From the NCBI RefSeq assembly GCF_029278565.1, contig NZ_CP119559.1:310001-374000 (forward strand): DNA of 64,000 nt. The letters run 5' to 3'. Source of the stretch: Haloarcula halophila (lineage in GTDB: Archaea > Halobacteriota > Halobacteria > Halobacteriales > Haloarculaceae). The translations under genes were made by a program, and so were the position numbers. Under the pieces are notes generated by a model. The model was not told the DNA's origin. It did not search any database and worked only from the letters and a program-made list of their open reading frames with translations. Below are positions 53,128 to 62,325 of this stretch, piece by piece (the stretch's first letter is position 1; each line of letters starts with the position of its first letter).

Positions 53128-54108
53128 ATGAGATCTCAACTTGTCCCCGCTCGAACGATCGTAATGACCGTGCTCGTAGCGCTTTCGATGGTTGCCGTCT
53201 CGGGTCCGGTCGCTGCCGCTCCACAGGTCGGTATCGATGCACCCACCGACGCCGGAACGGTCGCTCCCGGTGAGACGTTTACCGTGACATACGAGCTAAC
53301 GAACACCGGCAGCGACGATGCCACAGCTGGTCGGCTCGACCTCACGACACCAACCGGAATCAACGTCACGAGCGTCTCCGGTGACGGGATATCGACCCCC
53401 AACAGTGATCCACCGGCGGTCTTCTACGGGCTCAACGGACGGATCACACCGGGAGAGACCAAGACGACGACGGTGACGTTCAGCGTCACGTCTGCGGCCC
53501 CCGGTGGGGATGTCCAGATCGGCGCTGACGGGTTCTTCAAAGGGACCGCGACCAACGCGTCGGCTTCGACCGCCACCGTGGTCACCGTCGACAAGCCCTC
53601 CCCCTTCGAACTGTCGGCCGCTCCGGAGACGGTCAACACGCAAGCCGGAGGGCAGTTCAACGTAACTTACCAGTTCACGAACAACAGGGCAGTACCGGCG
53701 TCTTCCGGGGGCATCGAGTTTAACGTCTCTACCAATATCGTCCCACAGACCAGTTACGGCGACGGAATCAAAGCCCTTGATCGGAGCGACCCTGTCGTCT
53801 TCTATGGGGTTTCAGGCCCCATCGCCGGCGGATCGACGTTGACGACGACCGTCTCGTACGTCGTCAGAGAGAATACGACAGCCGAAACGGGACAAATCGT
53901 CGCTACCGGTTCGATACAGGGTGTGGACGGTTCCGATCGGGCGGTTACGGCAGTGAATATCGAACAGTCTGTTATCGACAGATACGATACGAATGGGGTG
54001 CCGGGGATTCAGTTCAGAGAGGTGTTGGCTGCTATCGAAGACTACAATACCTCCGGCGAGATCGGCTTCTCCGACGTTCTCACAGTAATCGCCGAATTTA
54101 ATTCGTGA
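53128..54108 (+). CDS. Secreted protein with repeated adhesion-like domains and dockerin-like tail
   Basis: A 326-aa secreted protein from ATG 53128. Signal peptide: TIVMTVLVALSMVAVSGPVA. Two CARDB/cohesin-like beta repeats follow, each with a VFYG(L/V) strand (DPPAVFYGLNGRITPGETKT; DPVVFYGVSGPIAGGST). The C-terminus has two EF-hand-like dockerin half-repeats, DTNGVPGIQFREVLAAIEDY and NTSGEIGFSDVLTVIAEF, common at haloarchaeal secreted-protein ends. It is likely a cell-surface or matrix protein; the partner is unknown. Confidence 0.85.
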   Translation: MRSQLVPARTIVMTVLVALSMVAVSGPVAAAPQVGIDAPTDAGTVAPGETFTVTYELTNTGSDDATAGRLDLTTPTGINVTSVSGDGISTPNSDPPAVFYGLNGRITPGETKTTTVTFSVTSAAPGGDVQIGADGFFKGTATNASASTATVVTVDKPSPFELSAAPETVNTQAGGQFNVTYQFTNNRAVPASSGGIEFNVSTNIVPQTSYGDGIKALDRSDPVVFYGVSGPIAGGSTLTTTVSYVVRENTTAETGQIVATGSIQGVDGSDRAVTAVNIEQSVIDRYDTNGVPGIQFREVLAAIEDYNTSGEIGFSDVLTVIAEFNS

Positions 54109-54258
54109 TGTGAAACCTCGGAGTCACGGCATGGTCTCTCCTCTCCTGAGGGATTATTGATCCCGATCGTACCGAACCACCTCCGATACTCTGGTCGACC
54201 CGCTGTAGAGGTGGGATAGCGACACGCTTATTCGATCGAGGCGACGAGAACTGACACT

Positions 54259-55923
54259 GTGAGTACCGAGAGCGACGACCCCCGCGAGACGGAAGCTTTC
54301 CAGCAGGTGTGTGCGGAGTTGGTCGACCGCATCCTCGCCGGCGAGGTCGAACGCGACGACGTCGAGTCCGCGAAGATCGACGTCTGTCGCGAGTACTCGG
54401 CGCCGAAGGTCCCGCAGAACTCGGAACTCCTCGATTACGCACCACAGGAACACCGCGATGTGTTAGAGGAAGTCCTCCAGCGAAAGCCAGTCCGGACCGC
54501 TTCTGGCGTTTCCCCCATCGCGATCATGACTTCCCCGCACCGGTGTCCACACGGGAAGTGTCTCTACTGTCCCGGCGGGCCGGACTCGGAGTTCTCCTCG
54601 GCACAGTCCTACACCGGCCACGAACCGGCCGCCGCTCGGGGCGAGCAAAACGACTACGACCCGTACGGCCAGGTGACGCTGCGCCTGAACCAACTCCGGG
54701 AGATCGGCCACCCTGTCGACAAGGCCGAACTCATCATCATGGGCGGGACGATGACCGCCCGCAGTCACGATTACCAGGAGTGGTTCGTCAAGCGGGCCTT
54801 AGAGGCGATGAACGACTTCGATCCCGAGGCAGATCCGAACCCGAAAGAGGGCGAGAGCTTCGCACAGGACCCCGAGGAGTACGAGTTCTCGTATCTGGAG
54901 GACGTTATCGCGGAGAACGAGACCGCCGACGTCCGGAACGTCGCGACCACCTTCGAGACGAAACCCGACTGGTGTGACCCCGAACAGATCGATCGGATGC
55001 TCCGCCTCGGCGGGACGAAAGTCGAAGTCGGCGTCCAGACGACTTTCGAGCGGATCAACCGGGAGATGCACCGTGGTCACGGGGTCCAGGCGTCGATCGA
55101 CGCCAACCGCCGGCTGCGGGACTCGGCGTTCAAGGTCGGCTTTCACATGATGCCCGGCCAACCGGGGATGTCCAAGGAGATGTGCTTAGAGGACTTCCGC
55201 CGGATCTTCGAGGAGTCCCAGTGGCGCCCCGACTACCTCAAGATCTACCCGACGCTGGTCGTCCCCGGCACCGTGACCTACGACTGGTGGAAGCAGAACG
55301 ACTTCGACCCGCTGGACAACCAGGAGGCCGCCGAACTGGTCGCTGAGATCAAGGACATGATCCCCCGATACACGCGCCTCCAGCGCGTCCAGCGTGACAT
55401 CCCGGCCGACTTCATCGAGGGCGGCGTCTGGAAGTCCAACCTCCGGCAACTGGCCTGGAACGAGATGGAGGACCACGACTGGAGCTGTGACTGTATCCGC
55501 TGTCGGGAGGCCGGTCACAAGGAGGAGACCGCCGAGAACGTCGAACTGGACGTGATGACCTACGAGGCCTGTGGCGGGACGGAGCAGTTCATCTCCTTCG
55601 AGGACTTCGAACGGGACGTCCTGGTCGGGTTCTGCCGGCTCCGGTTCCCGAACGACCCCGTCCGACGGGAACTGGAAGACGCCGCGCTCGTCCGGGAACT
55701 CCACGTCTACGGCAACGCCGTCGGCGTCGGCCAGGAGGGCGACGACGGGGACCACCAGCACAAGGGGTACGGCCGTCGGCTCCTCCGGAGAGCCGAAGAA
55801 CTGGCCCGTGACGCCGGCTACTCGAAGCTCGCCGTCATCTCGGGGATCGGCGTCCGCGAGTACTACCGGAACAAGCTGGACTACCAACAGGACGGTCCCT
55901 ACGTCTCGAAGCGCCTGGACTAG
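54259..55923 (+). CDS. elp3: Elp3-type radical SAM tRNA uridine-34 modification enzyme
   Basis: A 554-aa enzyme starting at GTG 54259. The radical-SAM cluster motif is HRCPHGKCLYCPGGPDSEFS. The central SAM domain (MGGTMTARSHDYQEWFVKRA; HMMPGQPGMSKEM) is followed by a GNAT acetyltransferase domain (HQHKGYGRRLLRRAEELARD). It makes 5-carboxymethyl-type side chains on wobble uridine of tRNA using acetyl-CoA and SAM. Archaea use Elp3 alone, without Elp1/2. Its end overlaps the convergent membrane gene by 4 bp. Confidence 0.96.
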   Translation: MSTESDDPRETEAFQQVCAELVDRILAGEVERDDVESAKIDVCREYSAPKVPQNSELLDYAPQEHRDVLEEVLQRKPVRTASGVSPIAIMTSPHRCPHGKCLYCPGGPDSEFSSAQSYTGHEPAAARGEQNDYDPYGQVTLRLNQLREIGHPVDKAELIIMGGTMTARSHDYQEWFVKRALEAMNDFDPEADPNPKEGESFAQDPEEYEFSYLEDVIAENETADVRNVATTFETKPDWCDPEQIDRMLRLGGTKVEVGVQTTFERINREMHRGHGVQASIDANRRLRDSAFKVGFHMMPGQPGMSKEMCLEDFRRIFEESQWRPDYLKIYPTLVVPGTVTYDWWKQNDFDPLDNQEAAELVAEIKDMIPRYTRLQRVQRDIPADFIEGGVWKSNLRQLAWNEMEDHDWSCDCIRCREAGHKEETAENVELDVMTYEACGGTEQFISFEDFERDVLVGFCRLRFPNDPVRRELEDAALVRELHVYGNAVGVGQEGDDGDHQHKGYGRRLLRRAEELARDAGYSKLAVISGIGVREYYRNKLDYQQDGPYVSKRLD

Positions 55924-56300
55924 GTCGCCGATAGCAGCCCGTACTTTTCGGCGAGGCCGACGACGCCGAACGCCACAGCACTGAGGCTTCCGGCGACGAC
56001 GAGCGCGGCATACAACACGCCGGCGACACCCCCCGGGACGGCCGCCAGGCCGGTCAGCGTTGCGAGTCCGATAGCAACGTCACCCAGTGCGCTGCAGTCG
56101 TGGAGATCGATCGGCCGTCCGGCGAGCCTACCCCGTCGTCGGGTCGCCGCCAGCGAGAACAGGAGGCCGGCGAGCGCAATCGCTCCAGTGAACGCCGTTC
56201 GGCCGGGGGTCGAACTGATCGCCTCGGGGCCGAACACTACGACTAGCATCGCCACCCCGACGAAACAGAGGAGTCCAGCCAGGACGTTCGACCGACTCAT
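55920..56300 (-). CDS. Four-helix membrane protein, unknown
   Basis: A 126-aa protein with four hydrophobic helices (VLAGLLCFVGVAMLVVVFGP; AFTGAIALAGLLFSLAA; VAIGLATLTGLAAVPGGVAG; LYAALVVAGSLSAVAFGVVG) and a basic loop (RRRGRLAGRP). Convergent with elp3. No named family. Confidence 0.7.
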   Translation of the reverse strand: MSRSNVLAGLLCFVGVAMLVVVFGPEAISSTPGRTAFTGAIALAGLLFSLAATRRRGRLAGRPIDLHDCSALGDVAIGLATLTGLAAVPGGVAGVLYAALVVAGSLSAVAFGVVGLAEKYGLLSAT

Positions 56301-56414
56301 ATCGGTGGTTCGACCCGCAGTGGCAAGGACGTTCGGCTCGGCGGAGACCCCGCCACGTCTGCCGTCGCACAGCGATACCCACGGCGTTTTGTCCGTCGTT
56401 ACCGTACCACCCCT

Positions 56415-57125
56415 ATGGTTCGTCGACTCCGGGACGGCGTCTGGCTACTGGAACTCGGGCTCGTGCCGCCGTTGGCGTCGAACGCCTACCTCGTCGACGG
56501 CCGCAAGCTCGGCGGGTCCGACGACGCGATCACGCTCGTCGACACGGGGCTGTGGTGGAACGAGCCGACCATCGTCGACGAACTCGGCGGGCTAAGGGTT
56601 CGGCCGGGCGATCTCGACCGCGTGCTGGTGACCCACTACGACCTCGACCACGTGGGCGGGCTCAACCGCCTCGTCCCCGAGTTCGACGGCCCGGTCGGCG
56701 TCGGAAGCGACGACCTGGCGCTGCTTGAGGGGCGAACCGATCCCCCCGTTTTCCACCACAAGGGACTGTTCCACCGTCTGAGCCGTCGGCTGTTCCCGCT
56801 TCCCGATCTGGACGTCGAACCGCTCGCCGATGGTGACACCGTCGGCGGGTTCCGCGTCTATCACACGCCGGGACACAACCCCGGACACGTCGTCTACTAC
56901 CACGAAGCTGCGTCGACGGCCTTCCTCGGGGATCTCGTCTGGGGCGAGGACGGCGGGTTGACGACACCCTTTTGGGGGGACTCCTACGACATGGACGAGT
57001 TACGGGACAGCGTCGTGGCGTTGGCCGCCACACTCCCGGCGTTCGATATCGCGGCGATGGGCCACGGCGACCCGATCACCGCTGACGGCAGCGACGCACT
57101 CAAACGGTTGGCGGCGTCGCTCTGA
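56415..57125 (+). CDS. Metallo-beta-lactamase-fold hydrolase
   Basis: A 236-aa MBL-fold protein. The metal motif reads VTHYDLDHVGG, so HxHxDH is changed to HxDxDH. Further ligands are HTPGHNPGHVV, FLGDLVWGED and MGHGDP. The family hydrolyses thioesters, lactones or similar substrates. The His-to-Asp change could alter the metal preference. Standalone gene. Confidence 0.88.
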   Translation: MVRRLRDGVWLLELGLVPPLASNAYLVDGRKLGGSDDAITLVDTGLWWNEPTIVDELGGLRVRPGDLDRVLVTHYDLDHVGGLNRLVPEFDGPVGVGSDDLALLEGRTDPPVFHHKGLFHRLSRRLFPLPDLDVEPLADGDTVGGFRVYHTPGHNPGHVVYYHEAASTAFLGDLVWGEDGGLTTPFWGDSYDMDELRDSVVALAATLPAFDIAAMGHGDPITADGSDALKRLAASL

Positions 57126-57168
57126 TCCGTGCCGTGGTTATTTACTCGCGCCGTCCTTCGGTTCCGAT

Positions 57169-58203
57169 ATGGCGACGACGCTGGCTGTGGTCGGTGCCGG
57201 GGCGGCCGGCGCAGCGGCCACCTACGCACTCCGTGACACTCCGGTTGAGGTCACCGTCTTCGAGAAGAGCCGCGGCGTCTGTGGCCGAGCGGCCACCCGC
57301 CGGAAGGAGGACTGCACTTACGAGTACGGCGCCAACTACCTGAAGGCCGACGACGAGCGCGTCACCGAACTGGTCACCGAACGGCTCCCGACTGAGGGGC
57401 TGATCGACGTCGAGGAGCCGGTCTACGCCTTCGAGCGGACCGGCGGTATCGACGAAGGCCGGGACGCCGACGACCACAAGTGGACCTACGAGTCGGGGAT
57501 CACCCAACTGGCGAAACGGCTGTTCGGGGCGACAGAGGCGACCGTCCACAACGGCGTTCGCGTCGAGACGCTACGCCGACTCGACGACGGCTGGTCGCTC
57601 GTCGACGCCGAGGGGACGGCGCTCGGGAAGTTCGACGCCGTCTTGCTCACGCCGCCGGCGCCACAGACGGCCGATCTCCTCGGGCAGGCCACCTGGGAAC
57701 ACGACGACCGGCGCGCGCTCAGACGGGCGATCGCGTCGGTCCCCTACCGGACGGTCGTGGCCGGCGTCTTGCACTACCCCTTCGAGGTAGACCGCCCGTG
57801 GTACGGCGCGGTCAACACCGACAAGGACCACGACATCGGCTGGATCGCACGCGAGGAGTGCAAGCCCGGCCACGTCCCGGACGGCGAATCGCTCCTCCTG
57901 GTCCAGATGAACGAACCGTGGTCGGTCGCGAACTACGACGAACGACCCGAGCGGATGCTCTCGGAGATCGCCGAGCGGACCGCTCACTTACTCGACGACG
58001 AGCGGCTGACGGACCCTGACTGGACGGACTACCAGCACTGGCGCTACTCCCAGCCCGAGGAGCAGGTCGATACCGAGGCACTCTCGATCGCTGAGGGCCA
58101 CGACCTCTACTTCGCCGGCGACTGGGTCGCCGACGAGGCGCGGCTCCACACCGCAGTCCGGAGCGGACTGGAGACCGGGGACCGTATCGGCGACTCCATC
58201 TGA
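57169..58203 (+). CDS. Renalase-like FAD-dependent oxidoreductase
   Basis: A 344-aa flavoprotein. The N-terminal motif is LAVVGAGAAGAAATYALRDT followed by VFEKSRGVCGRAATRR, characteristic of renalase/amine-oxidase-like enzymes. FDAVLLTPPAPQTADLL is the mid-domain strand and DLYFAGDWVADEARLHTAVR the C-terminal FAD contact. It probably oxidises amines or reduced nicotinamide isomers. It is 43 bp behind the MBL hydrolase. Confidence 0.9.
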   Translation: MATTLAVVGAGAAGAAATYALRDTPVEVTVFEKSRGVCGRAATRRKEDCTYEYGANYLKADDERVTELVTERLPTEGLIDVEEPVYAFERTGGIDEGRDADDHKWTYESGITQLAKRLFGATEATVHNGVRVETLRRLDDGWSLVDAEGTALGKFDAVLLTPPAPQTADLLGQATWEHDDRRALRRAIASVPYRTVVAGVLHYPFEVDRPWYGAVNTDKDHDIGWIAREECKPGHVPDGESLLLVQMNEPWSVANYDERPERMLSEIAERTAHLLDDERLTDPDWTDYQHWRYSQPEEQVDTEALSIAEGHDLYFAGDWVADEARLHTAVRSGLETGDRIGDSI

Positions 58204-58208
58204 GGCGT

Positions 58209-58481
58209 TCAGTCTCCATCCATCGGCGTATCGAAGTAGCCGAGGATATCCAGGATAGCACCCATGAGGAAACTGATGACGGCGATGACTAAGACGAAGG
58301 CAGTAAGCAGGTTCGACACGGGAGCCTGAAGCAGGAACTGGAACGCGGCGATGAACAGGCAGGTGACCAGCCCGACGACCAGCAGGAACGACCCTGCATT
58401 AGGGTCCTCCCCGGTGAGGAACGCGAGACCGGTGAGAAAGGTCGATGACCGTGGCTCCTCGTCGACGGTATCGGTCGTCAT
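58209..58481 (-). CDS. Small membrane protein
   Basis: A 90-aa protein from ATG 58481 with two TM helices (FLLVVGLVTCLFIAAFQFLL; LLTAFVLVIAVISFLMGAIL). It overlaps the upstream membrane-protein gene by 4 bp, so the two probably act together. No named family. Confidence 0.7.
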   Translation of the reverse strand: MTTDTVDEEPRSSTFLTGLAFLTGEDPNAGSFLLVVGLVTCLFIAAFQFLLQAPVSNLLTAFVLVIAVISFLMGAILDILGYFDTPMDGD

Positions 58482-58717
58482 CCGCTCTCCCGCCCGGTCG
58501 GGGCGCTGGCGGCTTTCTGTATCGTCTGAACCAGGTGCGAGATCCAGATACCGGCCGTAAGTCCAAACAGGGCTGCGACGGTGACGGCTTTGATCAGCGT
58601 CCCCAGCGGTGCGATTGCCGCAACGAGACACAGCGCCCCGAAGAGGAACATTAGTCCGTACTGGATTCGAGTATCGAGGTCGATGTCGCCGAGTTTGTCC
58701 GGAACTGTCGCGCTCAT
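58478..58717 (-). CDS. Small membrane protein
   Basis: A 79-aa protein with two TM helices (GLMFLFGALCLVAAIAPLGT; IKAVTVAALFGLTAGIWISH). It is translationally coupled to the following gene (ATGA). Unknown function. Confidence 0.7.
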   Translation of the reverse strand: MSATVPDKLGDIDLDTRIQYGLMFLFGALCLVAAIAPLGTLIKAVTVAALFGLTAGIWISHLVQTIQKAASAPTGRESG

Positions 58718-58774
58718 GAATCGAACTACCGGCTCCCAGTCTGTCGGTGTGACTCGCTGGTGTAACGCATCTAG

Positions 58775-59113
58775 TTACTCCTGGGACTCCTGAAGTGTCT
58801 GTCGCAGTTCGCCCAGTCTGCGGTAGACGGCCAGCCCGAGGATCGTCGCCGGCCAGAGGCCGACAAACTGCCCGCGTTGTTTGTCTCCACGGACGTAGTA
58901 GTAGTACAGAGCCAGAGCGACCGAGACAAGCGATGCAATCCCGGCTACGCCCATGTCAGTCCTCCGCGGTTCCGCAGGGAGTTCGTCAGTTGAGTCGTCC
59001 ACGTCTAACTGTCGGACCCTGTCTATATACGCCTTGGTGTGGCAACAAGTCGGCACCGCTCGTTCGAAGGTGGCGCTTCCACAGCCCCAACAACTCCCGG
59101 TTGTGGATGCCAT
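58775..59113 (-). CDS. Zinc-ribbon plus two-helix membrane protein
   Basis: A 112-aa protein from ATG 59113. The N-terminus has a CWGCGSATFERAVPTCCHTK knuckle, then a charged linker and two TM helices (IASLVSVALALYYYYV; FVGLWPATILGLAVYRRL). A shorter version from ATG 58954 (59 aa) lacks the zinc knuckle. The CxxC/CCH arrangement makes the longer start more likely. It is 57 bp upstream of the two small membrane genes on the same strand. Confidence 0.55.
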   Translation of the reverse strand: MASTTGSCWGCGSATFERAVPTCCHTKAYIDRVRQLDVDDSTDELPAEPRRTDMGVAGIASLVSVALALYYYYVRGDKQRGQFVGLWPATILGLAVYRRLGELRQTLQESQE

Positions 59114-59263
59114 CCGTTGACTCCCGGTTACGCCCGTTCTCGATAACGACCGTTGGCAATCACGGCCTGACACGTCGGATCTGTGCGACCGGACACAGTA
59201 CTCACCCGTCGCTCGGTCCAGCCGTCCCGATAGGCATTTCAGCGGGGACCGACAGCCACCGAC

Positions 59264-61375
59264 ATGGACACGAAACGGGAGATGACCAGCGTCGACCTGG
59301 CGGCGCTGTCGGGCGAGCTCGCCGATTACGCCGGCGCGAAACTCGACAAGGCCTATCTCTACACCGACGACGACCTGGTCAGACTGAAACTGCGTGACTT
59401 CGACCGCGGACGGGTCGAGTTTATCATCGAGTTCGGGGACGTGATGCGGGCCCACGTCGCCGCGGCCGAACACGTCCCGGACGCCCCCGGACGACCGCCG
59501 GACTTCGCGATGATGCTCCGGAACCGGCTCTCGGGAGCCGACCTCGTCCGCATCGAGCAGTTCGAGTTCGACCGTATCCTCGAACTGGAGTTCGACCGGG
59601 AGGACGGCTCGACGACCGTCATCGCGGAGCTGTTCGGCGACGGCAACGTCGTGGTGCTGGACGAACACGGCGACGTCGTCGACTGTCTGGAGACCGTCCG
59701 CCTGAAGTCCCGGACCGTCGCACCGGGGGCACCCTACGAGTTCCCCTCGGCACGGTTCAATCCCCTGACAGTCGACTACGACCGGTTCGTCGCGCGTATC
59801 GAGTCCTCGGACGCGGACCTCGTGCGGACGCTGGCGACCCAGCTCAACTTCGGTGGCCTCTACGGCGAGGAACTGTGTACGCGGGCCGACATCGACTACA
59901 ACGTCCAGGTGGAGGAACTCACCGAGGACCAGTTCCGGCGGCTCTACGACATCGTCGACGACCTGGCGACCCGCCTTCGAGAAGGCGATCTCGACCCCCG
60001 GGTCTACTACGAGGGTGAGGGAGACGACCGACAGCCGGTCGACGCGACCCCAGTGCCGCTGGAGGAGTACGAGGAACTGTACAGCGAGTCATTCGGGGAG
60101 TTCAACGCGGCGCTGGACGACTACTTCTTCAACGTCCAGCGGGAGGACGAAGTCGAGGGCGGCGAGACGCAGCGACCGGACTTCGAGGCCGAGATCAACA
60201 AGTACGAACACATCATCAGACAGCAACAGGAGGCCATCGAGGACTTCGAGGCCGACGCCGAAGCCGAACGGGAGAAGGCCGAACTGCTCTACGCTCGGTA
60301 CGACCTGATCGACGAGGTCATCTCGACGGTCCAGGCCGCACGGGAAGACGACGTGGCCTGGGACGAGATCGAGGCGACGTTCGCGGAGGGTGCAGACAGG
60401 GGGATCGAAGCCGCCGAGTCGGTCGTCGGTGTCGACGGCAGCGAGGGGACGGTCACGCTGGAGATCGACGGCACCCGCGTCACCGTCGACGCTTCGATGG
60501 GCGTCGAGAAGAACGCCGATCGACTGTACACCGAGGCCAAACGCATCGAGGAGAAGAAAGAGGGCGCGCTCGCGGCTATCGAGGACACGCGCGAGGACCT
60601 GGCCGAAGTCGAGGACCGCCGCGACGCCTGGGAGGCCGACGATACCGACGAGACAGTCGAGGACGAGGACGACGACGAACCGACCGACTGGCTCGCCGAG
60701 CCGTCGATCCCGATCCGGAACACCGAACAGTGGTACGAGCAGTTCCGGTGGTTCCACACGTCGGACGGCTACCTCGTCATCGGCGGCCGGGACGCCGACG
60801 ACAACGAGGAACTGGTGAAGAAGTACCTCGAACGCGGTGACAAGTTCTTCCACGCACAGGCCCACGGCGGGCCGGTGACGGTCCTGAAGGCGACCGGTCC
60901 CAGCGAGCCGGCAAAGGAGGTCGAGTTCCCGGAGTCGTCGCTGGAGCAGGCCGCGCAGTTCGCGGTCTCCTACTCCTCGGTCTGGAAGGACGGCAAATAC
61001 GCCGGCGACGTCTACATGGTCGACCCCGATCAGGTGTCGAAGACGCCCGAAAGCGGCGAATACTTGGAGAAGGGTGGGTTCGCGATTCGTGGGGATCGGA
61101 CCTACTTCGAGGACACCGAGGTCGGCGTCGCCGTCGGTATCACCTGCGAGGACGTGACGCAGGTGATCGGTGGACCGCCGGCGGCGATCGCACCCCAGAC
61201 CGCGAGTAGCATCACCGTCGAACCGGGCCAGTACGCCCAAAACGACATCGCCAAGCGACTCTACCGTGAGTTCAAGTCCCGCTTCACCGACGAGACGTTC
61301 GTCCGGAAGGTCGCCAGCCCGGACCGGATCCAGGAGTTCCTGCCACCGGGCGGGAGCCGAATGGTCGACGAGTGA
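59264..61375 (+). CDS. rqcH: Ribosome quality-control protein RqcH (NFACT family)
   Basis: A 703-aa protein. NFACT-N is at about 1-210 (KREMTSVDLAALSGELADYA; PPDFAMMLRNRLSG). A coiled coil spans about 300-345 and 420-460, and the NFACT-R/DUF814 domain about 485-620 (EQFRWFHTSDGYLVIGGRDA; KYLERGDKFFHAQAHGGPVT). It binds split 60S/50S-type subunits carrying stalled peptidyl-tRNA and adds C-terminal tails (Ala tails in bacteria). Pelota lies 1 kb downstream on the same strand. Confidence 0.95.
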   Translation: MDTKREMTSVDLAALSGELADYAGAKLDKAYLYTDDDLVRLKLRDFDRGRVEFIIEFGDVMRAHVAAAEHVPDAPGRPPDFAMMLRNRLSGADLVRIEQFEFDRILELEFDREDGSTTVIAELFGDGNVVVLDEHGDVVDCLETVRLKSRTVAPGAPYEFPSARFNPLTVDYDRFVARIESSDADLVRTLATQLNFGGLYGEELCTRADIDYNVQVEELTEDQFRRLYDIVDDLATRLREGDLDPRVYYEGEGDDRQPVDATPVPLEEYEELYSESFGEFNAALDDYFFNVQREDEVEGGETQRPDFEAEINKYEHIIRQQQEAIEDFEADAEAEREKAELLYARYDLIDEVISTVQAAREDDVAWDEIEATFAEGADRGIEAAESVVGVDGSEGTVTLEIDGTRVTVDASMGVEKNADRLYTEAKRIEEKKEGALAAIEDTREDLAEVEDRRDAWEADDTDETVEDEDDDEPTDWLAEPSIPIRNTEQWYEQFRWFHTSDGYLVIGGRDADDNEELVKKYLERGDKFFHAQAHGGPVTVLKATGPSEPAKEVEFPESSLEQAAQFAVSYSSVWKDGKYAGDVYMVDPDQVSKTPESGEYLEKGGFAIRGDRTYFEDTEVGVAVGITCEDVTQVIGGPPAAIAPQTASSITVEPGQYAQNDIAKRLYREFKSRFTDETFVRKVASPDRIQEFLPPGGSRMVDE

Positions 61376-61539
61376 GCGCAGGCGTTCGGTTTCGGCCCGA
61401 TCGGTACTGGTATGCTACCGAATAGCACGTCTCACGCACGTTCATATACTTGTTGGTCGTAGTATAACTCGGAGATTCCGTCGACGCTCGACGTGGTACT
61501 GACCCGAAAGCGCCGCGGACGTCCACCAGGAAAGCACAA

Positions 61540-62241
61540 ATGTTCAAAGAAGCACTAACCTATCCGCGCGAGAGCGACGACGTACTGAAGACGACGGTCA
61601 TCGGCGGCGTGTTGCTGTTCTTCAGCTTCCTGCTGGTCCCGTTGTTCGTTGTGGTCGGCTACCTCCTGAACGTCCTCCGGTCGGTCATGGACGGCGACGA
61701 GGAACTGCCGGTGTTCGAAGACTGGGGTGCCCTCGCGGTTGACGGGCTGAAGGCCTCGGTCATCGGGTTCGTCTACTCGCTCGTCCCGGCGTCGATCGCC
61801 GTCGTCGCGGTGCTGGGCGGAATCATGTCGCTCGGACTCGGGAACGGCAGCGCAGGCAGTGGCCTCGTGGCCTCCCTGATCGCGCTGGTCGCGGTCCTGG
61901 CCATCGCCGCCGTCTCGCTCGCGATCGCCTACGTCCTCCCGGCGGCTATCGTGGCCTACGTTCGGACCGACAGCATGAGTGCGGCGTTCTCGGTCCCCGA
62001 GATCCGCCGGCTGGCCTTCAGCCGGACCTACGCCACTGGCTGGGCCGTCGCATTCGGGATCAGTCTACTCAGTGGTGTCGTCATCGGCCTGCTCAACGCC
62101 GTCGTCATCGGCGCCGTGTTAGCCCCCTTCGTGACCTTCTACGCGAACGTCGCGGGGGCTCACGCTATCGCCAGCGCGGTCCGCGAGATGCCCGCCGTCG
62201 CGGAGTCGCCCGAGACCCCCGCCGGCCAGCCGATGGCCTGA
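61540..62241 (+). CDS. DUF4013 membrane protein
   Basis: A 233-aa polytopic membrane protein. The start MFKEALTYPRESDDVLKTTV and the segment LPVFEDWGALAVDGLKASVI are the DUF4013 pattern. About six TM helices follow. Function unknown; it sits between the ribosome-rescue genes rqcH and pelA. Confidence 0.9.
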   Translation: MFKEALTYPRESDDVLKTTVIGGVLLFFSFLLVPLFVVVGYLLNVLRSVMDGDEELPVFEDWGALAVDGLKASVIGFVYSLVPASIAVVAVLGGIMSLGLGNGSAGSGLVASLIALVAVLAIAAVSLAIAYVLPAAIVAYVRTDSMSAAFSVPEIRRLAFSRTYATGWAVAFGISLLSGVVIGLLNAVVIGAVLAPFVTFYANVAGAHAIASAVREMPAVAESPETPAGQPMA

Positions 62242-62325
62242 ACGGTCACCCACACCAGTTTTACGCTCCTTCACTTCTGCCCCAGAATAGCAGGGCACTT
62301 GTGTCCCTACGGCGGAGACTCACCC

